Notes under the pieces: model-generated
The model's database searches: none
Told to the model about the DNA's origin: nothing
Seen by the model: only the letters and a program-made list of their open reading frames with translations
Origin: Ceratocystis colombiana
Taxonomy: Eukaryota; Ascomycota; Sordariomycetes; Microascales; Ceratocystidaceae
Length of the DNA stretch: 64,000 bases
Assembly: GCA_026419805.1 (NCBI GenBank)
Contig: JAOSLS010000107.1
Location: 18,324 to 82,323, forward strand
Reading direction: 5' to 3'
Position numbers and translations under genes: made by a program
Shown: piece by piece, positions 13,811 to 24,730 of the stretch
Layout: every line of letters starts with the position of its first letter
Position numbering within the stretch: the first letter of the stretch is position 1

Positions 13811-16800
13811 CTGCGAAGCTTTTGCTATGATCGAAGCAATAACTTCTTTGCCTTTCGAGTCTGTCGTTAGTAGAGAAAAACTATTGACTACGGGAAGGAA
13901 GAAGAAGGGAGAGGAGGGAAGAAAAAAATAAAGAAAGAAAGAGGAGAGGAAGTGGAAGGGCAGGGGGAGACAGAGGCCCTATTCTAGCCTGGGCTGGCAA
14001 GTGGCAGCAGAGAACAGCAACAACTAAAAAGGGTTCAAGCACCACTAAGAAAGAAGGGGGCACAGGAGAAAATACCGCTCGCGTTGCTGCAGGATCAGGG
14101 ATCGAGCAAAAGGCAACAAGCCCAAAACAGAGCAACGCAACAAGAACGGGCAATTATAATATAACTTGGACGGAAGTTACTTGGTTGGGAGTTTGTGCTT
14201 GAAGTGGCAGCTTTAGCGCACCTGCCTGTTGTGGATTGAGTACAATGCTGGATGCTAAATTCTAGGTTGCTGTCTGTTCATGGATAGGCGTGGGTTGGCC
14301 GTTGCTAGCAACCAACTGAAAAAGGAGCAGGAAGGAACGAACCCTCCTATCAATATCAATGCCCCTTCACCTCGGAGACAAGCATAGCAAAGCAAAGCAA
14401 AGTAAAGCAAAGCAAAAAAAATCAACTCAGCCGTCAAGGTAAGCAGGAGAAAAAGGCAACGAGGGAATGATGGAAAATGCATCAAAATGGAAAGGGAGGG
14501 CGTGCCAATAATCGCCTGTCGATATTAGCACTTTGACACCCTCCGTCAGAGCAAAACAGACAGCACAACAACACAGCGACAGCAGCGACATGGCTCAATC
14601 TGGCCCAGCTTGTCAATTGAAGGAGGCTGGGTCACGCACAACCTCTTTTTGCCATGCTACGAAACCCCGCCCACCTAACAAATGGCGTGCAGTGCAGAGG
14701 GTGGAACCGAGATTCTTCTCCTCTCCTCGTCCTCGCCCTTGTTCTGGCTGTTCCAGCTTTCTACTAAGCCCTTCAGGCCTTTCGGAGCAATGCAATGAGA
14801 TGAATTCCTTCTCTTCCCCCCTTACATCGCCAACCCGGCAAAGCCAGCGTTGGGCCAGATGCAAGAAGTACTGACTTGTCTTATTTATATTTGCCCTATG
14901 CTTCTACGAATTCTGTGAAATGTTCTTTTAGGCCGCGTTTCTTTTTCCGCTTCTTTAGTCTCCTCTCCCATGTCATGCGATGCGATGCAACACCCGTGAC
15001 CCAGCCCATCCTTCACATGTTTCTGCACTCTAGCAGCAGACAAGGAGATGGCTGCCAATCCTAGAGAAAGGAGAGAAAAAAGTCTTTGGAGGAAAGGGCG
15101 ACCCATCCTCCTGTAACCCTAAGGCGTGTACATGCTATTTTTTCCACTTTAACTTTAGAATGCTTTCAAACGCGCAGAAGCGGTAGACTTTTCAGCAACA
15201 TAGAAACTTTGCTACATACATTATTATAGTCGTCGCCATCTGCTTGCTACTGTTGCGCTTAGTCACATAAGCATCATGCAGAATGACTACGATACGTACA
15301 TACTAATGTGTAAGTGCACTGTATGTAGGTACTTATCTCAACAAGGCCATTGCGTAGCAATGGACCTGTTATGCACCCCTCGATGTGTCCCTGCAGCAGT
15401 GTGCAAGTCTGTAAAGTTCCAGGGTCTCTCTCTAACTCTAGCTCAAACTGCACAATCTTTTGCAATTCAGCGTGCATATTCCCCTTTTTTCAAGTTGCTC
15501 ACTAGCCAGATACCCTAGTCGGCATGCCTCGGATCGCTTGGCTGAAAACCTCACGACGAGCTCAGCGACTTCTACTGTGATATCCGTGTTTCAAATATAG
15601 GGATATTTTTATGCCTATGTTGTGAGATTTTCGGATAGTTTATGCCTGTAAAGTCATACTAGTGAGAGCAAAGGGAAACATGTTTGTTATCATGGGCCAA
15701 TATTGCCTACCGTTATATGGCCCGAGTGTCATACATGTATTTGGGGCAGCTTGACCTTTCTTAGTAGGGGCGATCTTTCCTCACAGGATCTCAAATCACT
15801 GCCAAGTTCAACGTCACTTGTCACAGGTAACCAAAGGGAAGCCAAACTAAGTGAGAGGAAATATAAAGACAAGCAAGGGTATTGAAAGATGCTGTTGATT
15901 TTGTCTAGGCCGTCTAGGATGATATGTTGTCCCCCATGTCCATATTTTGCAAGCAGGGCAAGTCTCCTGTTCCCACATTCCAATACTAGGTCCTCCATCT
16001 AGAAAAAAGGGAAATGGGTAAAAGTTTCAACACAGTATCTCGATTCCACGCACTGAAGCGGTGTGGCTACCATCTTTGTCTTCCCCAACGAAAACTCCTT
16101 GATTACACGCTTGATCTAGGCTATGCGTATCGCATGCATACATAGCTGGCCTATACTTTGGCGGATTAGACAACACCTGAAACCTCTCGCCCCGTGAGTG
16201 GTTTATCCGAGTTGGCCTGCAGTGAAAACTGTCCTGATGCGTAAATGGGTGGCATTTGCTCTGTTGGCGTGTTATCTAGTGGGTATTCGGGAAGTCAATA
16301 CCCATGTACTTGTAGAAAGCCCCATAAGGCTTGAGGTTTGGAAGTACACTTGTTACTGGTATACGTACTCCTGTGTATATAATCAGACAGAAAGTTAGTC
16401 TAAAGGCTTGCAATGCATGCATGATAGCTGCATTCCAAGAGTCAAGATGATTGGCAAGAAGAGTGTACTGAAAGACCCTAATATGCTGATGCATATCTAG
16501 GGTTGATAGAGGGGTGTCTGAACCATGACGTTATTCACTCTCACGTGACTTCGTTACTCCCTATTAGTGGAAACGACACAGCCACCGCGATATTAGTCTA
16601 GAGTTTCGAGAATGTTCATTGGATCAAGGAGAACAACACGTGCTAGATCTTGGTTTACGGGGACCCCGTAATCTTGAAGCAGCAAGCCTTGACGGAATAT
16701 TCAGTGGTACTTCCTATGCTGGACAGGCACAGATTGGAGCTAAAAGAAATGTAAGACACAAGGTGAATGATCGGGATGTATTTGAGGAGCGAAGAATATG

Positions 16801-17039
16801 AACAGATGCATGGCTGTTCAAATATTGAATAGTAATAATAAATATACAACGACCAAGCCCACAACATTGGGCGAAAAGAGTGACGTCAAAAGCAAGACAA
16901 GCAAAGGGCAACCGGCGGATGAAATATGTGGTACTGACTGGATTCAGGAAAAGGACGGATGCAAGACAATGAGGACTAGTTGAAAAAGGAAGAAAGCGCT
17001 AGAATAGGGAAGAACCAAAAACGATCAAACAGTGACCAG
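13811..17039. other. Intergenic, no supported gene
   Basis: This holds the presumed NudE promoter and the region downstream of the unknown gene at 17.0 kb. A pentanucleotide microsatellite (AGCAA/AGTAA units) spans about 14386-14421. The open frames are short, overlap in several frames and show no recognisable domain. Confidence 0.6.
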
Positions 17040-18017
17040 TTATACGTCGGACCCTAACACTACCCATGGACTTGGACGTGCGTTGTTAGTATCCGTGGAC
17101 TTGCTTTCTGCTTGACCCTCGTCGTCTTCTAAATGTGAAACTGAGAGTATATCCCAATCTTCATCTTCGTCTGTATCTCCTTTCTCAGAGTCTGAGGAAA
17201 CCTCCGGCTTATGAGAGGCACTTGAGACCATAGCCCCAACTCCGGTTGCCGCTGCTAACCAAGTTCCCCATTTGAAAATATCAAAAGGCAGCGTCTTCGA
17301 GGTAGCAGAGGAAATAGCAGTAGGCTCCTCGTTTGAAGCAACGGCAAAACTTGATTTGCTAGCCTTGTTATTCTTAGCCACTGCTTGCTTGCCCCGGGCC
17401 TTGCCGTTCTTTCTAGGCTTGCTTTGTTTAACTATAAATTCAGGGCCCGTAGGCACCAAGTAGTTGAAGTTAAAGCCAGCTCCCCGCTCCATGGATGTGT
17501 CATTCTCTAGGTATAGATCATGCATAGCGGCGGCTGTGGCATGATCGTTCTCAGTAGGCAGTGCGGCTGTCGGTTTAGCCATGGTGTGATCGGAATGCAC
17601 ATGTAAACCCTTGATGGCCTCTAGAACACTCTGGTTGCGCAGGCGATCGTAAGGCAGTTCCACAGCCATATTATATGCGAGAGACGTCTCTTCAAGGACT
17701 TCAAGCTCCGCGTTTTTGCGAACGATGCGGTTCTTGCGGGTGTTGGGGAGAGGCGCGTTTTTGAATGCGCACTGGGACTTGATGACGTCCTTGGCAAATA
17801 AGTTGTGTGCGGAAAGATCGAACGAGTGGTTGTAAATAGCAGTGCCGTCTTTCCGTGTCCGGTTGGGGTTCTGCTCGGCCCGACGAATGTATGATAGAGA
17901 TATGCGCTTCTTGTAATGTGTATTGCCGGATCGGAAGGCCCTGGTTGACTGAATGAGGGTCTCCGAGCCATCCATAGAGGAAGGGTAAGTGGGTACATCC
18001 GCAGTAGCGGGAGCCAT
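17040..18017 (-). CDS. Unknown protein with a hydrophobic segment and two WxxL (AIM-like) motifs
   Basis: Single-exon gene, 325 aa, family not recognised. Start taken at 18017 (MAPATADVPTYP), the only ATG in this frame before the conserved-looking body; a longer reading would need a GTG. The N-terminal half is basic and polar, for example THYKKRISLSYIRR. A Lys/Arg-rich stretch (KPRKNGKARGKQAVAKNNKA) precedes a hydrophobic segment around residues 248-267 (WGTWLAAATGVGAMV), long enough for a membrane or membrane-associated helix. It is followed by an acidic patch running into WDIL (W288-L291, in DEDEDWDIL) and, near the C-terminus, WVVL (W318-L321, in SPWVVLGSDV). Acidic residues before W-x-x-L/I are the hallmark of Atg8-interacting motifs, so a role as a membrane-linked autophagy adaptor is possible; that is inference. 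It has no close neighbour on either side. Stop TAA at 17040-17042. Confidence 0.7.
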   Translation of the reverse strand: MAPATADVPTYPSSMDGSETLIQSTRAFRSGNTHYKKRISLSYIRRAEQNPNRTRKDGTAIYNHSFDLSAHNLFAKDVIKSQCAFKNAPLPNTRKNRIVRKNAELEVLEETSLAYNMAVELPYDRLRNQSVLEAIKGLHVHSDHTMAKPTAALPTENDHATAAAMHDLYLENDTSMERGAGFNFNYLVPTGPEFIVKQSKPRKNGKARGKQAVAKNNKASKSSFAVASNEEPTAISSATSKTLPFDIFKWGTWLAAATGVGAMVSSASHKPEVSSDSEKGDTDEDEDWDILSVSHLEDDEGQAESKSTDTNNARPSPWVVLGSDV

Positions 18018-20480
18018 GATGATGTCAGGAAAGAAAAGAAAAAGAAAAGCGAACACCAGGGATAAAAAGGCGAGTGAGTTATGGTAGTAGTTGTTGTTGG
18101 GGGCGGTTGACAGAGTATGAATATAAGAAAATTTGAAAAAGTCAAGAAAGAGGAGCTTGCAAGAAAAGAAGAAAGCGAGTTGGGAAGAGAGATGAAGGGC
18201 TTCTGTTTATGTATCTGACCAGGCAGATGAGTGCATAAGTTACAGGCAGCGGTAGGCAGCGGCTGACAGAGTCAAAAGAGGCAAGTGCACAAGTCAAGTG
18301 AACAAGAATCAGAACAGAAGGAGCCTAAAGCTGTCAAGGCAATAGTGTATTTATATAAAAGACATGAAATAAAATATAGGAGAAAATTCATCTATAAATC
18401 TTCTGAGTCTAGCAACAAAGACAGATTGGCTTCAAAATAAAACGAGTCCAAAAGGAGTCAAAGAAGAGTCCAGCTGATTGCCTGGGTTTAAGCCAATTCG
18501 AAACATGCTATTATCACTCTCAAAGGGTCGCTTCAAAGGGGTTACACATTAGCGTTAGAAACAACCAAGGCTTGTGGCTGACTGCTAGTAAATTACTGCT
18601 AATAAATAATGTCTTTCCCCGCCTTATCTCTCTCGTCCGGGCGCGGGGGACTTTAAGCTACCACATTGCAATCTTTACACACGCTGTCGTTGGGCAAAGC
18701 CAGCTCATGTGTGTGTATGTGTGTGTATATGTGTGTATGTGCGTATGTGCACACATGGATAAATGTACTACTAGTGCTACCAGTGCTAACACTTAGCAGC
18801 TAGCACAGCAAAGCATAGCACTTTTTTTGCCATCCTCTGTTCTTTGCTGCTCACCATCAGGCGATCCTGCACAATCCCCCTTTTGCCTCTATCCCAATTT
18901 GCGCTTGCCTGATTGTAGTTACGTGCCTCCGTGATACATGCATTTTGCGATATGATTGACAATGACTCTGTCAGTATGATTCATCCGCTGACTGGTCTTT
19001 TTGTGCCTGTACTGCAAATCACGTGCTTCTCGTTATCTCTTTCATAAGCCACTAAGCCTGTTACCCCCTGGCCTACCCTGGCCCATTGGACTTATACCAC
19101 ATGTGTGGCTTTGGTTGGCCTTGCTTGCCTGGGCAACATGCCAAGACGCCGTTGTCCCGGCCGACAACAGGAGCAGCATTTCTTTTAGTCCTTTTCAAAG
19201 GGAACCCTTATGACTAAATGATAAGCCTGATACGGCCGCATTTTCCTTGTGACCCCTGTACACCATAGCCAGATATACGTATCTTTACCATTTTTCTTCT
19301 TATCAGAGCGTCTTTTGTCTGCAGCCTCATCTGATTCATTCACTATTGATCCGAATGATACGCTACAACGAAAACCTATTAGGACAATTCGGCGCTGTCT
19401 TGCCATTCACGCCCACGTTCGCTTCTTCGTATATAATCTATATGTGGCTTATGATTTGCGCACATATATATTTCCCACTAGTCGAAGGTCCGTATTATAC
19501 ACATACGCCAATGAACAAACATGACGCCAAATCTCGTCACTTACTCCAACTCTTGTTAAAGAGCGCACAACATGTGTATGTACATATGTATAAATGACGC
19601 TGCTAAGGGTGCTCCATTTTTATCCCGTGAGTACAGAAGGATGCCCGTATGACAATAGGCTTGTTTATTTAGCTTTTATTTTTTGTAGTTAAGTGCTTCA
19701 AACTGGATTTTGTGATGCTTTGAAAATGGAAAAGAAAGCTATGACGATGTACAGCTATAACCCTAGGAGAAAATACCTAGTGCTTCAAACCCTGATCGTG
19801 CCTATCAGCCCCACTTTCCATACATAGTGTGTAACAAGGCGCGGGGGAAGGCTCAGGTGCAAATGTTGATTATTTCAGACCAAAACAAAAAAAAGACAAA
19901 TGTGACCTGAAGTACCAAGGGCTCTCTCATAGTGTTTATTTACTGAATGTTGGGTAAAGGAAAGGAGGCATGCCAGGCTGGGACGAGATTTCGTGCACTT
20001 CACTTTACAGACTATGACTTTATGGGGTGACAGCGTCCAAGATGTCTTGCTAATATTCATAACTGGGCTACTCATTGCTTGATTTTAGTAGATATATTTA
20101 CATTGGAGTCATTTGTAGGCAGGAATGGCTTAGATCATTCGCGCCCAATAAACTAATACGGAATACGGCTTAATCTTGATCTTTGGAAAATAAAAACAGT
20201 AGGGCTTGTATTCTCTATCTTGTGGTAGTATGTTGGTATTATGGAGGTGTTTATCGCCTTGCCCCGCTTTTATGGCCCGGGACCGCTTGCTATATCATCG
20301 AGCTGGGGACTATATCTAGAAGTGAGGCGAGAAAAAAAAGGATATGTATGAGGAAAATTGGCAAGTAATATAGAATCGTATGCTTGCGAAACAAGAGACC
20401 CAAGGGAATACGGCGAGCTAGACGCGAGGATGGCTGGGCGACAAATGAGCTCGTCATAGACTAGCTTTCTAAGCGATCTG
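18018..20480. other. Intergenic, no supported gene; TG-rich microsatellite
   Basis: An imperfect TG/TATG repeat lies at about 18707-18753. The rest is AT-leaning spacer before the retroelement region, with only short, unconvincing open frames. Confidence 0.6.
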
Positions 20481-20699
20481 CTTTGAAATGGACAAATTAA
20501 CAAAGAAGGAAAAAAAAGATGTGAAGTTTAATGGGGCAAAAACATACAACACCGAGGATTCGCATGTGGTCACCCACCATACTACTGGTTCGGCGCTCTG
20601 TGGCTTGACTAAGGGGGAGCAGACGGGACCCCGTATTTTCCACAGGCTGTGGTCGTATGTGGGAATTTTGGCGTTTATGGGGCATTATAAAGTATATGC

Positions 20700-21358
20700 T
20701 ATGGGCGGGGAGCGTACCCAAGAAGTAGGCCACATAGCTCTGAGAAAGTGGATGGAGGTGGCAGATGTGGAGGCACTTGGCGCTCTCGAGGCAACTAAGC
20801 GGGCGACAGCTTGCGAAGGAGCTGGAGAAATCTGGCTGAGGAGTTGTGGACCGACTCCGAAATGCAGCCACCAAAAACAGCACCTCACAGGAAGCGGTAG
20901 ACGAGACAAGACGAATCCTAAAAGCCTGGGCAGACAAGATACCTGGAAGGCTCGCCTGAGTGCTATGGGTCCTAGGACACATGGGCATTAGAGGCAATGA
21001 GGTATCTGATGCTCAGGCTAAGTTAGGATGCCAGGGACTGGCAACGGAACACCGCTTCAGCTTCGCAGGAGTACGGAGATGGGGAAGAGACCGGTTACGT
21101 CTCGACTACGAGGGGTGGTGGAAAGAACAAAAAGGATACCATCTACTTGGAGCCGGCATCCCCACCGAGCCCCCCTTCCGCACCTCCCGCTACAAAGGGC
21201 TTACTAGAATAGAACCGGGCCATATCCTCGCGGCTAGAACTGGCGATGGAGACTTCGACAAATACCACGAGCGATGGGGACACAACTGCCAACTGAAGAG
21301 GCCGAATATGAGGGAGAATGGAAGGGGAAGAGAGGGGATGGGAGGTGAAAACGTTTGA
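20700..21358 (+). mobile_element. Decayed LINE retrotransposon, RNase H and C-terminal end
   Basis: Remnant of a fungal LINE (Tad/I-like) ORF2. An in-frame stretch from about 20960 reads LWVLGHMGIRGNEVSDAQAK, the C-terminal RNase H signature (W-x-x-GH-x-GI-x-GNE-x-x-D-x-x-AK). About 65 residues downstream comes ILAARTGDGDFDKYHERWGH, the conserved block after RNase H in these elements. The zinc-binding Cys residues that normally follow are lost and the frame ends at 21358. Upstream, RNase H-like sequence is broken by frameshifts between about 20700 and 20960. No reverse transcriptase or endonuclease is visible, so this is a truncated, inactive copy. Its 3' end faces that of the minus-strand copy beginning at about 21690. 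Confidence 0.8.
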
Positions 21359-21689
21359 TAGGAAGGAGATGTCGAGGAGGGGTGCCGAGGGACCTCTACT
21401 CCCGGCCACTAACAAAAAAGAAATAACCGACAGCCGTGCGTATGGAAAAACAAAGCGCTGTACTCGCCGTGCTAAAATCCAGTGGTATAATAGGTTAGTT
21501 TCTAGGTGGCTGCTTCTAAAATGTAGTCAAGTCGGAAAGAACTAATGTGCGTTTGGCCCAACCTGCCCTCTTGGCTGTAGCTTATTGTCTTGTGTTAGCC
21601 TCAACACTTTAGCAGGTGTGATTCTGCTCCTTTGTTGCCTTCAGTAACTTGGTGACAAAGTTTCTCGTCTACAGTCTTTTCTTCCTTCT

Positions 21690-22700
21690 GCATGTCCACA
21701 CGCGCGTCTTTTGTCCTCAGCGCAGGCGGGGCATTGTAGAGGCACTGAGTGGTGCTGGAACCGTTGATGGTACTCCTTGAAATCACCATGTCCTGATAGT
21801 GCCACTGATATGGTCCCTATGATTTTGTGAGGCTCTTTTGAGAATCTGAGCCTAATTTCTTTGGGAATTCCAAATGCTTTCTGAAGTCGTGATCCTTGAT
21901 GTCTGTTCTATCGTAGAACCACTCTCGAAGGTTGTTGTGGGTTGTCTCCCTCAGCCACCTCTTTGATCTGGCTAGAGACATGTGATAGCCTGTGACTTCC
22001 CTTGCCGCTTCTTTTATCCGCTATCTCGTTTCCTGGGATTTCCGAGTGACCAGGAATCCAGGTGCAGAGAAAATTCAGGCTAAGGAACATTGCCTTCTGG
22101 TCTTGAATGTACGCTTTTGTTCTTTGACTTGCCGTTGCATTTTTCGGCTGGGTGCTTGCCAGCACAGACTGGGCGCTTTAGGGTGCACTCGCACTCCTTA
22201 TCCTTGTGCTCGGAGCACCTTGCTGGCCCCTTGTGGGATCCGGTCTTGTGTCTTGTTTCTATACAGACTAGGTTGAGAACTGCTAAACAGGTGCCCTACA
22301 CCTGTGTCTCGTTCTCGTATTCCCGGAATTCAAGGTTCTTCAGCTCTCCCCGAATGCGTTCTGAATGCCTTTCCGAACATTTCCCGGGGTGGTCCGTCTG
22401 ACCTCGCTGCCGTTCTCCGTGATATTGTGTACGTTGCGGGGGACGTTTCTCACGATGAATTTGTCCCATACCATTCCCTTTTCGATGAGGAGGCTTCCAA
22501 GAAGTTTCTAATACTTTCCAGCGCGCCCTCATGGTGCCTGGGATAGGGCGAAGCCCGTTTGTGTCGCTTTGGCGAGCGTCATCACCTCTTTGCCGTTTTG
22601 TGTTCGTTTCGGTGTTGGGGGTCTCGGGTTTTGGGGTTCCCTTGTTGTGTGGGCCTTCGGCCTCGCGAGGCTGACCCGCTTTGTCAGTCATCTCTACGTC
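21690..22700 (-). mobile_element. Decayed LINE retrotransposon with gag zinc knuckle next to RNase H
   Basis: Minus-strand remnant. From right to left: a Gln/Arg/Pro-rich gag-like stretch (frame 22691-22296); a CCHC-like region at about 22110-22240 with CECTLKRPVCAGKHPAEKC; then, after a frame change and only about 40 nt later, RNase H (FLCTWIPGHSEIPGNEIADK, near 21998-22070); finally the LINE C-terminal block SGHGDFKEYHQRFQHH followed by CPAC (about 21700-21812). Reverse transcriptase and endonuclease, which should lie between gag and RNase H, are missing, so a large internal deletion joined the two ends. Several stops and frameshifts show it is dead. This is the ORF1/ORF2 order expected of Tad-type LINEs; exact ends are not defined. 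Confidence 0.78.
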
Positions 22701-22870
22701 CGCTATGGCGAGAGGTGTTCTTGGATGCGGGCTTCGTTTGGGTGCTCTCGTAGTCGTATTGCGAGTATGGGCTCGGTGTTATGTTGAAGTCCCTTGGGTT
22801 GCTTAGTGGCCGTACATTGTTATTGTTATTATTGTTGCTATATTTATTCTCTTCCTAATCTAACTATGAT

Positions 22871-23330
22871 GGACAACTCTCTCTCTTACAACCCTTGAGG
22901 GGGTACCTTTGAAGTCTGGTGCCTCCCCTTCTTCCGGCCTGCTGAAGGATGACGCCTATGACACTGATTACCGTTTTTTATTCTTTTCTTCTTCTTTGAC
23001 TCCGTCACGGATTTTGACAATGAGTCGTAGAGCCTCCACGCCGCGCCTAGCCAACTTTGAGGCTAACCTCGTCGTCGACTCGCCCCCTTTTCACGACATC
23101 TTTCACGATTGCCAACTCCTCATCGCCGCAACACCACTCCAACTCAAGGAGTTCACCTTCACACTCAGGACTGAATTTTGAGAGTTCACACAGCCCACAA
23201 TTTTCCTTTTGTTTTTGATGTTCTCGCACTCCTCTGTCCTCGGACGGACTGGTAACTGTGGCAGGTCACTAGAAAAGGAGCTACCTTGTGCCTCACTCAC
23301 ACCCCCTCCGCAAGTCGGCGGCCACCAGAA
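22871..23330 (-). repeat. Dispersed repeat, copy 1 (left arm of inverted repeat)
   Basis: About 450 bp that recurs in reverse orientation at 23850-24290 and again in this orientation at 24365-24730. Read on the minus strand it carries decayed coding sequence such as KFSPECEGELLELEW, CCGDEELAIVKDVVKRGR and, before a stop, KGTPSRVVRERVVHHS. The shared peptides show that the repeat once encoded the end of a protein on this strand. In this copy the frame is broken after VKEEEKNKKR. The encoded family is not recognised. Confidence 0.75.
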
Positions 23331-23849
23331 AAGTGGAAGGATACATCATGAGCCTTCGGATTCTCACACAAGCGATTGCGCTTCGCTCATCAAAACTTCA
23401 AAGTGAAGCGTTCAGAGGATCAACTCTTTTCGGCAGCCAACCCGGCGTCGTTTGATCCCTGCGATTCCTGTAGGCGCTAAATAAATCCAAGTCCGGTGTG
23501 GCCCGTTTTGACCTTGAGAATCTGCCTTTTCTAGCTCCATTTTTTTGGTAGGTCGAATGCCTTGTCCTCTGCCCAGGTCCCATGGTAGACCCGAATCCAC
23601 GTAGGAGAAGAAATGAAAGAGAGAAAAAGTATTGCTATTTTTTCCTTCTTTCCATTTCCCCACCGATAAACCCCAGGCAAACCCTAAATCCAGAAGCGGG
23701 GTCCCCACAAGCATTCTATCATCTGAAAAATCTGCCGAGTCCTGAGGCCATGAAGATCATGAAGGCAAGACAGCAGATTCCAGTGCAGACTGGGGTCACC
23801 CCTCAAGCGACGGAAGAAGCAAACAGACTGTGTGGGCAACCAAGGGCTC

Positions 23850-24290
23850 GTGGCCTATCCTTGTGGGGTGTGGATGTGACCCAAGGCAGCCATCTTTCTA
23901 GTGACTAGTCTGTCCGGGCACAGAGGAGCACAGGAAAGCGAAAATAAAAGAAAAGAGGGTGGACTGCATGAACCACCAAAATTCAGTCCTGAGTTTGAAG
24001 GTGTTCTCCTTGAGTTGGAGTGGTGTTGCGGCGATGAGCAGCCGGCGATCGCGAAGGATGTCGTGAAAAGGGGGCGAGTCGGCGACGAGGTTAAGCTCAA
24101 AGTTGGGTAAGCGCGGCCTCAAGGCTCCACAACGCATTGCCAGAATCCTCGACAAAGTCAAAGAAGAAGAAAAGAATGAAAAACGGTTATCAGTATCATG
24201 GGCGTCATCCTCCAGCAGGCCGGAAGAAGGGGAGGCACCAGACCTCAAAGGTACCCCCTCGAAGGTTGTAGGGGGGAGAGTTGATGCTGC
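23850..24290 (+). repeat. Dispersed repeat, copy 2 (right arm of inverted repeat)
   Basis: Reverse-complement partner of 22871-23330, separated from it by about 520 bp of unrelated sequence. On the plus strand it reads KFSPEFEGVLLELEW, CCGDEQPAIAKDVVKRGR and, after a frame change, KVKEEEKNEKRLSVSWASSS, then KGTPSKVVGGRVDAA ending at a stop near 24294. This copy keeps the C-terminal frame that is broken in copy 1, suggesting the original element ended with this peptide. It is probably mobile-element derived, given its place beside two LINE remnants. Confidence 0.75.
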
Positions 24291-24364
24291 ATAGTATGCG
24301 TTGATGGGGCCTTATATTAGGGGATCTAAGCGAACCAAAGGGTTAGGGTTAAATACTCGCCTTC

Positions 24365-24730
24365 CTATAGTCGGGTGGGGACACCTTCAAGGTTTTGCGC
24401 CTCCTCTTTTTCCGGCCTGCTGGAGGATGACGCCTTGAAACTGATAAGCGCTTTCATTTTATTCTTCTATTTTGACTCTGTCGACGGTTCTGGCAATGAC
24501 CCATAGAGCCTCGAGGCTGCGCTTTCCCAAGTTTCGAGAACAGCCTGCCTCTTTGTTGATCTGCTCCATCCTTCACGATCGCCAACTCCTCATCGCCGCA
24601 ACACCACTCCAACCTAAGAAGTCCATCGTGGGGCTCGGGACTGTATTTTGAGAGTTCCCGCAGTCCACGCTTTTTTGCTGGATAGATCGTGAGTTCTCGG
24701 ATGCTCACATAGTCTGTGCCTCCCTCCCCT
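24365..24730 (-). repeat. Dispersed repeat, copy 3
   Basis: Third, more diverged copy, same orientation as copy 1. Minus-strand peptides include ELSKYSPEPHDGLLRLEW and CCGDEELAIVKDGADQQRG. The DNA around 24371-24440 (ACACCTTCAAGG through TTCCGGCCTGCTGGAGGATGA) matches the corresponding end of copies 1 and 2. It is heavily frameshifted. Confidence 0.7.

Noticed and set aside
20488..20991. 167-codon plus-strand open frame as an independent gene
   Set aside because: It overlaps RNase H-like sequence in other frames that continues into the LINE signature after 20960, so it is treated as decayed element sequence.
24338..24354. Telomere-like GGGTTAGGGTTA
   Set aside because: Only two units inside a repeat-rich spacer; too short to call an interstitial telomere.
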